Below are positions 10,527 through 19,809 of a stretch of 64,000 nucleotides of DNA, piece by piece (the first letter of the stretch is position 1; each line of letters starts with the position of its first letter). The translations under genes and the position numbers were made by a program. The stretch comes from Bacteroidota bacterium. GTDB lineage: Bacteria; Bacteroidota; Bacteroidia; Chitinophagales; Chitinophagaceae. Below the pieces are notes generated by a model. The model ran no database searches. It saw only the letters and a program-made list of their open reading frames with translations, and was not told the origin of the DNA. Location: contig JABDFS010000001.1 of assembly GCA_013286425.1 (NCBI GenBank), positions 1 to 64,000 of the forward strand, given 5' to 3'.

Positions 10527-10625
10527 CAGCACCACAAAAATGATATTGCATAAACCCTTTTCATAGAGTAGTGCTACTGAATCTTACTTCGATGTTTACC
10601 TGAAAAAACTGCGTAGAAATACGTA
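10527..10625 (-). promoter_or_regulatory. Duplicated upstream regulatory block, copy 1
   Basis: Ungapped similarity over about 100 bp to 13627-13725, including TACTTCGATRTTTACCTGAAAAAAMTGCGTAGAAATACGTA. Confidence 0.75.
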
Positions 10626-10663
10626 TGAGTGCAGGCAGTTTTATCTTCGTTATATAACAGCAA

Positions 10664-10711
10664 AAATGTTTGTTCAATCTTATCGATCATGATGAGATTG
10701 AACAAACATTT
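10664..10711 (-). terminator. Strong hairpin terminator downstream of 10730..12343
   Basis: AAATGTTTGTTCAATCT / AGATTGAACAAACATTT, perfect 17-bp stem, followed on the minus strand by a short T tract. Confidence 0.75.
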
Positions 10712-10729
10712 ACTTTTTAGGAGTACTTA

Positions 10730-12343
10730 TTATTGCTTTATAATTTTTTGTACTGCCTGGCCATCTGCGTGAACTATATAAATTCCATTGGCCTCTTTGG
10801 ATAGGTCTATTTTAGTTAAAGTGCTGCCCTTGGTAGAAATATTAAAAAGCATTCTGCCCATCATATCAAACACCTGTAATTGTTTTATCGCAGTTGAATG
10901 CTGAATAGTTACAGGACCACCCGTCGGATTGGGATATATAATCAGTTTGAATTGTGCATCTTTACCTTGGCTATCGGCATAAGCATTTGCTTCATTTTGC
11001 TTTGTGCCCTGCTTCTTAATTATCATCGGTATGCCCGGCCCGCAACCATCTAATGCCTGTGCTATAAAAACACAACCTGCCTGGGTTTCAAATCCCGGAT
11101 CGAGCTCTACGTAACCTGCTGTTGGTTCCGCGTCTAATTTTACAGTAGCGTTTGAAGGGATTGTTGTAGTGCCATTGTTCCTGATCCAGTTTTGTGATTG
11201 TGTAAGTGGTTGTGTATAGTTACCGCTGATGGTTATGTTTGGAAGACAAGGTGGAGTGCAGGAAAATACCTGGCTGTAATTTTCATAATCCAATTGCTTG
11301 GGTAAGGTAAAAAAGCCGGATGCATTACTGGTAACCGTCATACTTATTGGCGTAGTATTGTATGAAGCATCTATGCCTGTTAAACCATTTGCAGAGGCGG
11401 TATATATTTTTCCATCCAATGCCTTTTCCAGATTACTGTAATAATACATGCTGTTGCTGATTTTTAGCGTTGAGGTTGGGATTGAAGTTAAATTAGCTTC
11501 GTATATGCCGCCGTTTGTTCCGCTGCCTGCAGCAACCATAACCTTTGTATTATCAATAAACTCAAGTCCGTATGCAGGGTACAAAGACGGTGATGCATCT
11601 TTTGTTTGTATAGTTAAAAAATCGCCGTTTGCATCGAGATTAATCCAGCAAATACTGTAAGCGTTTCCACCAAATGCATTAGCCCAGGCTAATTTATCTC
11701 CTGTTGGAGAAACTTCTGCATCGGCAGCATTGCTTGAAGTATTCTGGTTAAAAGAACTTACAAATGAAATTCCTGTGCTGCTTATTAAATATTTATACGC
11801 AAAGGCATTACCAACTGCATATAAAAACCGGTTACCATTTGCCTGGGGCTTTGATACACATATAGCAAGAGAAAGATTATAACAATCAAATATATCGGTG
11901 CCGGCAAAATAGTTTTGCTGAATTGTTAATGCATTTCCTGTATGCGTGATTCTTGTAACCAACACTTTTTTTATGTAATTACATCCGCTGCCAACAATAA
12001 TATCGGATGAAGTATGAATAATTAAATGCGCATTACAATTGCCCGGATCAGGAATTATGATAATATCTCTGCCGTTATTGCCAAAGCCTGCAGATAGATT
12101 TCCTGCTAAGACCCCGGTTTTATCGTACACCTTTCCATCAACAACATAGAACAATATACTACCTGTATTATCATACCCGCAATTGGCGGCGGTGTAAGGT
12201 GTTGTATAAGTGCCGGGCATTGTACCCGTGGTAACAGCAGATGTAGAAAAATTCAGCGTTTTCGGTACAATCGTCCAATCAGGGCTTTGAGCCCAAACGC
12301 AATAACTGTACATAAATAAAATGGTTATAAATATTGGTTTCAT
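10730..12343 (-). CDS. Secreted protein with T9SS type A C-terminal sorting domain
   Basis: Signal peptide, C-terminal LIIYPNPTGGPVTIQHSTAIKQLQVFDMMGRM...GIYIVHADGQAVQKIIKQ. Confidence 0.85.
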   Translation of the reverse strand: MKPIFITILFMYSYCVWAQSPDWTIVPKTLNFSTSAVTTGTMPGTYTTPYTAANCGYDNTGSILFYVVDGKVYDKTGVLAGNLSAGFGNNGRDIIIIPDPGNCNAHLIIHTSSDIIVGSGCNYIKKVLVTRITHTGNALTIQQNYFAGTDIFDCYNLSLAICVSKPQANGNRFLYAVGNAFAYKYLISSTGISFVSSFNQNTSSNAADAEVSPTGDKLAWANAFGGNAYSICWINLDANGDFLTIQTKDASPSLYPAYGLEFIDNTKVMVAAGSGTNGGIYEANLTSIPTSTLKISNSMYYYSNLEKALDGKIYTASANGLTGIDASYNTTPISMTVTSNASGFFTLPKQLDYENYSQVFSCTPPCLPNITISGNYTQPLTQSQNWIRNNGTTTIPSNATVKLDAEPTAGYVELDPGFETQAGCVFIAQALDGCGPGIPMIIKKQGTKQNEANAYADSQGKDAQFKLIIYPNPTGGPVTIQHSTAIKQLQVFDMMGRMLFNISTKGSTLTKIDLSKEANGIYIVHADGQAVQKIIKQ

Positions 12344-13527
12344 TTTTTCTGTTTTTTGGATGAATCAATAGTTGTTTTCAAAGCAGCATTTTCTTTTTCT
12401 ACTGTTTCAAGGCGTTCATTTATTTGAATAAGTTGCAGTGTTAATTCTTCTATTTTCTGCATTTGTAATGCTGCCATAGAACCGAGATCCAGGCCGTTGT
12501 TTTCCATTTCTTTTGCTGAGGGTACATCGGGTAAATGTTTATTGGTTTCCACGTATTTTTTCACCTCTTTAAGTGGCATCAGTTTATAGCCGGGTGCGAA
12601 TACATAATCAGCCCAGTTAGATGAATTTTTTACGGCAACTTTTACTTTTTCTGTTAAGATACCTGTCTCAACATATAGCTTATATCCTGCCGGAAGTGTG
12701 GTGGTTGAAGGATCGCCTATCAGCATATTTCCATTTACAGTTAATTGTGCAGTTGGATTATCAGTATTAACGCCAACCATGCCATCATTGTGAAGAAACA
12801 AAAAGCTGTTGCCTGATGTTCCTGTTGAGCCGAATGGTTTCCAGAAATTTAACCCATCATGGCCCGGAGTTGCAGTAGTGTATTCAATTCCCCATTCGCC
12901 ACCGCTTGCAACTGTAGAACTTCCGCCAAAAAGTATCATTGGGCCTCCTGAAGGATTTGGTCCCGTAATTCTGATTGCACCATTATCTACATGAAATTTT
13001 GCAAGTGGGTTACTTGTACCTACACCAACATAGCCGTTATTTTTAATAATTAATTGAGGCGATACATTATTGGTAGAAAATGCCATGTCGGGGATCAAAG
13101 AATTAGGTGTAGGATGCAGGATAAAATTGCATGAGCCACCAGTGGTTCCACCGCCGCTAAATGAGGAAGTTGAAAAATCGATGGAAAGTGCACCATCCTG
13201 ATTGCTGCCGCCTGCATCTGCCCGCTGAATATACAGGCCCTGGGCCAGGGGATCTCCTATTCCACCAAGAATATGAACTCCATAGTTTGTTAAGGGCGTT
13301 GCGGTTCCGATTCCAATATTAGAGAGGGTAGGGCTATGTTTAAAAGTCATCCTGACTTTATTGCCCGTTATCACGTTCAGGTCAAATGCATTTGTTGTTC
13401 CTACTTTGTTAGCTGACTGAGGAGATACGCCTGTGTTCCCGCCAATGTACCAGGGAGTTTGTGCCTGTATCCCTGTTGTAATAACCAAGGCCGATACAAG
13501 CATCAAAGTGAATAATAGTGTTTTCAT
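12340..13527 (-). CDS. Secreted tail-fibre/adhesin-like protein with C-terminal coiled coil
   Basis: Signal peptide; repeated GIGTATPLTNYGVHILGG / VGVGTSNPLAKFHVDNG / VGVNTDNPTAQLTVNGN units; C-terminal YVETNKHLPDVPSAKEMENNGLDLGSM; coiled-coil tail; overlaps next gene by 4 bp. Confidence 0.75.
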   Translation of the reverse strand: MKTLLFTLMLVSALVITTGIQAQTPWYIGGNTGVSPQSANKVGTTNAFDLNVITGNKVRMTFKHSPTLSNIGIGTATPLTNYGVHILGGIGDPLAQGLYIQRADAGGSNQDGALSIDFSTSSFSGGGTTGGSCNFILHPTPNSLIPDMAFSTNNVSPQLIIKNNGYVGVGTSNPLAKFHVDNGAIRITGPNPSGGPMILFGGSSTVASGGEWGIEYTTATPGHDGLNFWKPFGSTGTSGNSFLFLHNDGMVGVNTDNPTAQLTVNGNMLIGDPSTTTLPAGYKLYVETGILTEKVKVAVKNSSNWADYVFAPGYKLMPLKEVKKYVETNKHLPDVPSAKEMENNGLDLGSMAALQMQKIEELTLQLIQINERLETVEKENAALKTTIDSSKKQKK

Positions 13528-13626
13528 AAATTATAGTTTTAATTTTTATTGCCTACTCTAACCGGTTTTCGGCTTACCCGTTTTTATTTAATAATTGTTG
13601 TTTGCAGTTGTATGAGTAACTTTAAA

Positions 13627-13725
13627 CAGCACACCAAAAATGACATTGCTTAAAACTTTTGCATAGCGTGCTGCTACTGATTCTTACTTCGATATTTACC
13701 TGAAAAAAATGCGTAGAAATACGTA
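13627..13725. promoter_or_regulatory. Duplicated regulatory block, copy 2 (between divergent genes)
   Basis: Ungapped alignment with 10527-10625; contains GCGTAGAAATACGTA. Confidence 0.75.
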
Positions 13726-13776
13726 ACAGGTTAAAAAGGGCCAATACTATTTTCGTTTAGAAAAAAAACACCATTT

Positions 13777-14244
13777 ATGAAAAAGAAATTACCACTGATT
13801 GCCAGCTTTTTATTTGTAGCAATACTGATAATAAACCTGGATGCATGTACAGCTAAATGCAAAGACTGTGTTGAAATACCACCCGCAGTTGCACCACAAG
13901 CCATCGCGTTACAAAACATTAATCATTTAATTGATACTGCAACCAGCAATGCATGGATTGCACGTTACAAGTTATATAAAGACAGTATCTGTAATAACAA
14001 AGTCGGCGCAGATTCCAACATCTTATCAAATGGTGAAAATTTTAATAAACAGGGCATTCTTCAAATTCTGTGTATTAAAGATTGTATTGGTATTTCCATA
14101 GCTTATGGAATGGACAGTAGTTTTGAAGTACACCAGATTATTTCAGGTATCAGTAAAAACTATACTGAATTGCTTATACCTGACAGCATTACAGGTAATG
14201 CTGCTTACAGAATAGAAACAGGTCAAATGCCTTGCTGCCCATAA
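13777..14244 (+). CDS. Hypothetical secreted/lipoprotein-like protein
   Basis: ATG with hydrophobic N-terminus followed by Cys (IINLDACTAKCKDC); 155 aa; in line with downstream genes. Confidence 0.65.
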   Translation: MKKKLPLIASFLFVAILIINLDACTAKCKDCVEIPPAVAPQAIALQNINHLIDTATSNAWIARYKLYKDSICNNKVGADSNILSNGENFNKQGILQILCIKDCIGISIAYGMDSSFEVHQIISGISKNYTELLIPDSITGNAAYRIETGQMPCCP

Positions 14245-14257
14245 TATAGATACGATT

Positions 14258-14923
14258 ATGAATGGATTATTATCTTTTATACTATCGATGGTATGTGTTG
14301 TTCCATTACTTGTTGGCCTTGCCAAATGGAGAACTGTAAAAAAAGAATACTATCCATTTATTATATTGATGCTTGCTGCTTTTCTCACAGAACTAATTGT
14401 AGGTATAGGTAAGCATAAATTTAATAACCAGGAAATATACATACCTGTTTATAATCTTTACTTTCTTGAAGAATACATTTTGTATTTGATGCTGTTTAAA
14501 AATTGTACAATTATCAATAAGAAGGTTTTTGTATCACTTATTATTTTGGGTGGTATAATTCAGATACTTGAATTATGTTTTGCTGGTAAGGATAATTTTT
14601 TAGAAATGTTTTGGAAGCATTTTTCTATATACACAGAAATTATTTTATCTCTTATCATATTCTTTCTCTCGGTAAAACAATTAAGCATGCAGATTTTTAA
14701 GAATGCACCATTTATTACAAATGCAGAGAATTTTATAGCTATCGGTACATTGCTTATGAAAGGTTATAGCATATTAGCTTTTAGTTTTGTAGCACTAAGG
14801 GTATCGCATTTATCATCAGTGCTTGCCTATAGTATCTTTCAATTTTTAAATCCTGTTTGTTACCTTATATTCACCTGGGCTATTTTATGTATTCCTCACA
14901 GAAAGAAATATCAAATATTATAA
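14258..14923 (+). CDS. Multi-TM membrane protein, putative sensor partner
   Basis: About 6-7 hydrophobic segments; 3' end overlaps the histidine kinase ORF. Confidence 0.75.
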   Translation: MNGLLSFILSMVCVVPLLVGLAKWRTVKKEYYPFIILMLAAFLTELIVGIGKHKFNNQEIYIPVYNLYFLEEYILYLMLFKNCTIINKKVFVSLIILGGIIQILELCFAGKDNFLEMFWKHFSIYTEIILSLIIFFLSVKQLSMQIFKNAPFITNAENFIAIGTLLMKGYSILAFSFVALRVSHLSSVLAYSIFQFLNPVCYLIFTWAILCIPHRKKYQIL

Positions 14924-15648
14924 TAACGGTTGTTATTTTTTTAGGTGTCATTGTTTTTTACATGATCTATACTTTCAGTAAACAACATCGTAAAATTACA
15001 AAGTGGCAGGAAGCCCGTATTAAAGCTGAAATTGATACACTGGAAAATGAGCGCAAACGCATTGCAAGCGACCTGCATGATGATATTGGCCCAATGCTTT
15101 CAGCTATAAAATTGCAGGTAAATCATGTAGAGCCGGTAAATGAAGAAGAAAAGATCATCATTGAAAAATCAGGTAAACTGATGGATGAAGTAATTGGCCG
15201 CTTTCGCGAAATTGCTTATGATCTTTTGCCCAACACACTTATACGAAAAGGACTGATAAAGGCAGTAGCGGAATTCATCACTAAAATGAATGAAGCACAT
15301 GCATTGCAAATACGTTTTGTACATGATGAAAACATTCCGTTATCGTCTGAAGGCGAATTAAACCTTTACCGCATTGTTCAGGAAATAATTCATAACACTA
15401 TAAAACATGCAGAGGCATCTGAACTTATTATTGAACTAAATAAAAAAAATAACCAGCTTGTTTTTGCAGCAACAGACAATGGAAAAGGCTTTAATTATAA
15501 TCAGACAAGCCAATTGCCTGCACAAGGTTTAGGCTTAATGAACATACAAAACCGCGTTGCACTCCTTAATGGAAAATTAGTTATAGAAAGCCAACCGCTA
15601 AAAGGTACTCATTATAATATTTTGATACCTTTAGAATACAATGACTAA
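14887..15648 (+). CDS. Sensor histidine kinase, HisKA_3/NarX-like
   Basis: One TM near N-terminus, ERKRIASDLHDDIGPMLSAIKLQ phosphoacceptor motif, HATPase motifs (EIIHNTIKHAEAS, ATDNGKGF, GLGLMNIQNRV). Internal ATG 14887 preferred over 14857. Confidence 0.9.
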   Translation: MYSSQKEISNIIITVVIFLGVIVFYMIYTFSKQHRKITKWQEARIKAEIDTLENERKRIASDLHDDIGPMLSAIKLQVNHVEPVNEEEKIIIEKSGKLMDEVIGRFREIAYDLLPNTLIRKGLIKAVAEFITKMNEAHALQIRFVHDENIPLSSEGELNLYRIVQEIIHNTIKHAEASELIIELNKKNNQLVFAATDNGKGFNYNQTSQLPAQGLGLMNIQNRVALLNGKLVIESQPLKGTHYNILIPLEYND

Positions 15649-16306
15649 CGTGCTTCCTGATATTAAAGTCGTTATTGCAGACGATCATGAGATCTTCAGA
15701 GATGGATTAAAACTAATGCTTGGCAAATATCCTGAAATACATATTGCGGGTGAAGCGCAGAACGGTTTGGAGCTTGTTGAAATGGTAATTGAACATGCGC
15801 CTGATGTTATTTTAACGGATATAAAAATGCCTGTGATGGATGGCATTGATGCAGTGAAAAAAATTATTTCAGCAAATAAAGATGCGGCTATTATCTGCCT
15901 TTCAATGTTTGATGAAGACGATCTTATACTTGATATGATTGAGGCAGGTGCGAAAGGTTACCTGCTCAAGAACAGCGATAAAACAGAGATCATAGATGCT
16001 ATCACAACTGTTTATCATGGCAATTATCATTATAGTAAAAGCACCAGCCATAAAATGATGAACATGCTTGCAAAAAGCAGGTTTAATCCATACGCTAAAA
16101 AGATGAAACCCGAATTCAGCGAACGTGAAATTGAGATCATCAATCTTATCTGCAGCGAAAAATCCAATAAAGAAATAGGTGAACAATTATTTTTAAGCAG
16201 CCGCACCGTTGAAGGCCACCGCCAGCGCATCATGGAAAAAATGGATGTAAAAAATTCTGTTGGGCTTGTAGTTTATGCTGTAAAAAATGAGCTTGTAAAA
16301 CTTTAA
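15641..16306 (+). CDS. Response regulator, NarL/LuxR family
   Basis: Receiver (VVIADDHEIFRDGLK, DVILTDIKMPVMDG) plus GerE HTH (SEREIEIINLICSEKSNKEIGEQLFLSSRTVEGHRQRIMEKM). Confidence 0.95.
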   Translation: MTNVLPDIKVVIADDHEIFRDGLKLMLGKYPEIHIAGEAQNGLELVEMVIEHAPDVILTDIKMPVMDGIDAVKKIISANKDAAIICLSMFDEDDLILDMIEAGAKGYLLKNSDKTEIIDAITTVYHGNYHYSKSTSHKMMNMLAKSRFNPYAKKMKPEFSEREIEIINLICSEKSNKEIGEQLFLSSRTVEGHRQRIMEKMDVKNSVGLVVYAVKNELVKL

Positions 16307-16325
16307 GCCATTTACCTTCGCATTC

Positions 16326-17363
16326 ATGCAAAAATTTTTGATTATTCAAACGGCGTTTATCGGCGATGTTGTGCTGGCAACGGTTTTAATTGAAAAATTG
16401 CATGCATCGTTTCCTGATGCACAAATTGATTTTTTATTACGCAAAGGCAATGAAGGTTTGCTTGCAGATCATCCTTATTTGAATGAGGTTTTGATTTGGG
16501 TGAAGAAAGAAAATAAAACAAAAAATCTCTTTAAACTTATCAATATAATTCGCTCAGGAAAATATGATAAGGTTATAAATGTGCAGCGTTTTTTTTCAAC
16601 AGGATTGATAACTGCATTATCAAATGCAAAAGAAAAAATTGGATTTGATAAAAACCCTTTGAGCTTTTTGTTTGATGTAAAAGTGAAACATATTGTCGGT
16701 ACAAAAGAACAACCTGTACATGAAGTAGAGCGTAACCTTTCTTTACTAAAACACTTTACAAATGCTTCGCCTGCGCGAATGAGATTATATCCTTCAGAAG
16801 AAGATTTTGAATTCGTCAAACGTGAAACGTCAAACGTGAATGTAATAATTCATAGCCCGCAGCCCGCAGCCCGCTACATCTGCGTTGCACCTTCATCAGT
16901 GTGGTTTACGAAACAATATCCTATAGAAAAATGGACAGAGTTTTTAAAGGAAGTTCCATCATCCATAAACATTTATTTTTTAGGCGCGTCTTCAGATAAA
17001 AATTTATGCGATGATATTATTGCTGCCTTGCCTGGTCGCTCAACAAAAAATTTATCAGGTAAATTAAGTTTTCTTCAATCCGCCGCATTGATGAAAAATG
17101 CATTGATGAATTATGCGAACGATTCTGCGCCGCTGCACATTGCTTCTGCAATGAATGCACCAGTTACTGCTGTTTTTTGCTCAACTGTTACATGGTTTGG
17201 TTACTGGCCTTTGAGTGATGTAAGTTTTGTTGTAGAGAAAACCGAGCCTTTATATTGCAGGCCTTGTACAACGCACGGCAAAAAAGAATGTCCTGAAAAA
17301 CATTTTAAATGTGCACTTGATATAAATAAACAACAACTGCTATCAACACTTGAATATGAATGA
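16326..17363 (+). CDS. Glycosyltransferase family 9 (heptosyltransferase-like)
   Basis: FLIIQTAFIGDVVLATVLIEKL, NDSAPLHIASAMNAPVTAVF; C-terminal CRPC...CPEKHFKC cluster. Confidence 0.9.
   Translation: MQKFLIIQTAFIGDVVLATVLIEKLHASFPDAQIDFLLRKGNEGLLADHPYLNEVLIWVKKENKTKNLFKLINIIRSGKYDKVINVQRFFSTGLITALSNAKEKIGFDKNPLSFLFDVKVKHIVGTKEQPVHEVERNLSLLKHFTNASPARMRLYPSEEDFEFVKRETSNVNVIIHSPQPAARYICVAPSSVWFTKQYPIEKWTEFLKEVPSSINIYFLGASSDKNLCDDIIAALPGRSTKNLSGKLSFLQSAALMKNALMNYANDSAPLHIASAMNAPVTAVFCSTVTWFGYWPLSDVSFVVEKTEPLYCRPCTTHGKKECPEKHFKCALDINKQQLLSTLEYE
16814..16841 (+). repeat. Heptanucleotide tandem array (CGTSAAA)x4 inside GT9 gene
   Basis: CGTCAAA CGTGAAA CGTCAAA CGTGAAT. Confidence 0.9.
16854..16874 (+). 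repeat. Heptanucleotide tandem array (AGCCCGC)x3 inside GT9 gene
   Basis: Three perfect copies. Confidence 0.95.
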
Positions 17364-17931
17364 AGAAATTTTTATTGATGATGCAGAAAACGCATTGAAT
17401 GTTTTGCGGCAGGGTGGAATTATTTTATATCCAACCGATACCATTTGGGGCATTGGCTGTGATGCGACGAACGCTGAAGCCGTCGGAAAAATAATTGCAC
17501 TTAAACAACGGCCGCCGCAAAAAAGCTTTGTTGTATTAGCAACTTCAGAAAAAGATATTTTACAATACACTGCATCACCTGACCTTGCTGTGTTTGATTA
17601 CCTGCAAACAGTTACAAAACCTACCACTGTTATTTACGAGCATGCTTTAGGCCTGGCAGAAAATGTAATTAATGAAGATGGCTCTGTCGCGATCCGTATT
17701 TGCAGCGATGAATTTTGCAGGTATATTATCAAACGTTTTCGCAAACCAATTGTAAGCACTTCAGCCAATATAAGTGGTGAAATATCACCCGCAAACTTTG
17801 ATGAAATTTCAAGTACTGTAAAACAAAGTGTGGATTATATTGTGCAATACAGGCAACAGGATAAAAGCCGTAACACTGCTTCATCCATTATTAAGTGGAA
17901 AAATGGTGTATTACAAATCATCCGGCCTTAA
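17356..17931 (+). CDS. L-threonylcarbamoyladenylate synthase (Sua5/YciO/YrdC family)
   Basis: GGIILYPTDTIWGIGCDATN, KPIVSTSANISGE; ATG at 17356 overlaps the preceding stop. Confidence 0.92.
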   Translation: MNEEIFIDDAENALNVLRQGGIILYPTDTIWGIGCDATNAEAVGKIIALKQRPPQKSFVVLATSEKDILQYTASPDLAVFDYLQTVTKPTTVIYEHALGLAENVINEDGSVAIRICSDEFCRYIIKRFRKPIVSTSANISGEISPANFDEISSTVKQSVDYIVQYRQQDKSRNTASSIIKWKNGVLQIIRP

Positions 17932-18010
17932 TTTATACGCATTCACGCAACCAAATCCTGCATTGCACAGTTTTTGGATTTTACCTGTTTTATTCGCTAA
18001 ATGTTGTGTT

Positions 18011-18187
18011 ATGGAATCACCAGCTAAAATAATTTCAAAAAAGCCTGCTCGTAGTATTATTAAGGTTAAGAACCAATATGTAAAGAGTAAGGCCCGTGAG
18101 ATAAAACATATCATTCAAAGCCTTATTCATCCTGATTATGTTTTGTTCGACTGGGAGTTCTTTAATAACCAGCTTGAATTTGAATAA
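18011..18187 (+). CDS. Possible small basic protein (58 aa)
   Basis: [58 protein letters not shown] between Sua5 and cca; ORF only, no recognised family. Confidence 0.35.
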   Translation: MESPAKIISKKPARSIIKVKNQYVKSKAREIKHIIQSLIHPDYVLFDWEFFNNQLEFE

Positions 18188-18213
18188 AAGAACGCTTACT
18201 TTTTTCGCGCCCG

Positions 18214-18221
18214 TATCTTTG
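18214..18221 (+). promoter_or_regulatory. Bacteroidota-type -7 element (TATCTTTG) for cca
   Basis: TAnnTTTG match 6 bp before the likely ATG (18228). Confidence 0.45.
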
Positions 18222-18227
18222 CACTGT

Positions 18228-19646
18228 ATGCAAATACAGTGTACGGATAAAGAGTTATTCATCTTTAATAAGATAGCAAAGGCATCGAAAGCACTTTCGA
18301 TGCCTTGCTATCTTATCGGAGGTTTTGTACGTGATAAATTATTGGATCGCGAAACAAAAGATGCAGATATAGTTTGTATTGGCGATGGTATTAGGCTGGC
18401 GCATACTGTTGCTGAACTCTTTAATCCCAAACCGCCAGTTGCTTTCTTTAAAAATTTTGGAACAGCTCAAATAAAAATTCCGGGGCTTGATATTGAATTT
18501 GTTGGCGCAAGGAAAGAAAGTTATGCTGAGCATTCACGCAAACCTTCTGTTGAAACAGGAACGCTGGAAGAAGATACAAGTCGTCGCGATTTTACCATTA
18601 ACGCACTTGCAATAAGTTTGAATGAAAATGATTTTGGAGATCTGCTTGATCCTTTTAATGGCATTGAACATCTTGAGCAAAAAATTATTCAAACACCACT
18701 TGAGCCGATAAAGACTTTTAGTGATGATCCTTTACGTATGATGCGTGCAATTCGTTTTGCAACGCAATTGGGTTTTACAATTGAAGCAAATACATTTAAT
18801 GCTATTAAGACAGATGTGGAACGTATTAAAATTGTTTCGCAGGAACGCATAACAGATGAACTGAATAAAATAATGCTTGCTTCAAAGCCTTCTGTAGGTT
18901 GGTATTTGCTACGTGATAGTGGTTTACTCGAAATAATTTTTCCTCTGTTGTTACAGTTGCAAGGCGCTGAATATATTGATGGCGTTGGTCATAAAGATAA
19001 TTTCTCGCACACATTGCAGGTACTCGATAATATTGCAACAAATACAAACGATCTTTGGTTACGTTGGGCTGCTTTATTGCATGATATTGCAAAACCTGCA
19101 ACAAAGCGATTCAGCAAAGAAGAAGGATGGACATTTCATGGCCATGAAGTTGTTGGTGCACGCATGGTACCCAAAATTTTTACAAAGCTGAAGCTGCCTC
19201 AAAATGAAAAGATGCGTCTCGTTCAAAAGTTAGTTGCACTGCATCTTAGACCTATCAGTTTAACAAAAGAAAATATTACAGACAGTGCTATAAGGCGTTT
19301 ATTGTTTGATGCAGGTGAAGACATTGATGCATTGATGTTGTTATGTAATGCAGACATCACGAGCAAGAATAGAGCAAAGGTGAAGCGTTACCTGGCCAAT
19401 TTTGAAATTGTTCGCAAGCGTTTAATTGAAGTTGAAGAAAAAGATAAGATGCGTAACTGGCAACCACCAATAACCGGTGAGATCATCATGCAAACTTTTG
19501 GTTTACCACCAGGCAGAAATATCGGAATAATAAAGGATGCAATACGCGAAGCTATATTAGATGGTGAAATTCCTAATGAATACGAAGCGGCTTATGAACT
19601 TATGTTGAAAAATGCAGCCAGGCTTGATCTTAAGCCAGTAATATAA
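18228..19646 (+). CDS. cca: CCA tRNA nucleotidyltransferase with HD domain
   Basis: [55 protein letters not shown] motif [15 protein letters not shown] at 18228 ([11 protein letters not shown]) preferred over 18138. Confidence 0.92.
   Translation: MQIQCTDKELFIFNKIAKASKALSMPCYLIGGFVRDKLLDRETKDADIVCIGDGIRLAHTVAELFNPKPPVAFFKNFGTAQIKIPGLDIEFVGARKESYAEHSRKPSVETGTLEEDTSRRDFTINALAISLNENDFGDLLDPFNGIEHLEQKIIQTPLEPIKTFSDDPLRMMRAIRFATQLGFTIEANTFNAIKTDVERIKIVSQERITDELNKIMLASKPSVGWYLLRDSGLLEIIFPLLLQLQGAEYIDGVGHKDNFSHTLQVLDNIATNTNDLWLRWAALLHDIAKPATKRFSKEEGWTFHGHEVVGARMVPKIFTKLKLPQNEKMRLVQKLVALHLRPISLTKENITDSAIRRLLFDAGEDIDALMLLCNADITSKNRAKVKRYLANFEIVRKRLIEVEEKDKMRNWQPPITGEIIMQTFGLPPGRNIGIIKDAIREAILDGEIPNEYEAAYELMLKNAARLDLKPVI
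18269..18315. other. Near-perfect intragenic hairpin in cca
   Basis: TAAGATAGCAAAGGCATCGAAAG-CA-CTTTCGATGCCTTGCTATCTTA: about 23 bp pairing with a single bulged A (18278). Confidence 0.9.
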
Positions 19647-19809
19647 TTTTATTGCGTAACAGATTTTTATGTATGTTGCCGCCTGTTTTTATAGGTGAAA
19701 ACGGGTAATAACGAGTATAATTTTTGTTTAAAACAAACAGCATTAAAATAAAAATATTTAAGTTGCAATAAGCTAAGCTTATCGGGCAACAAACTAAAGA
19801 ATTCCATCC

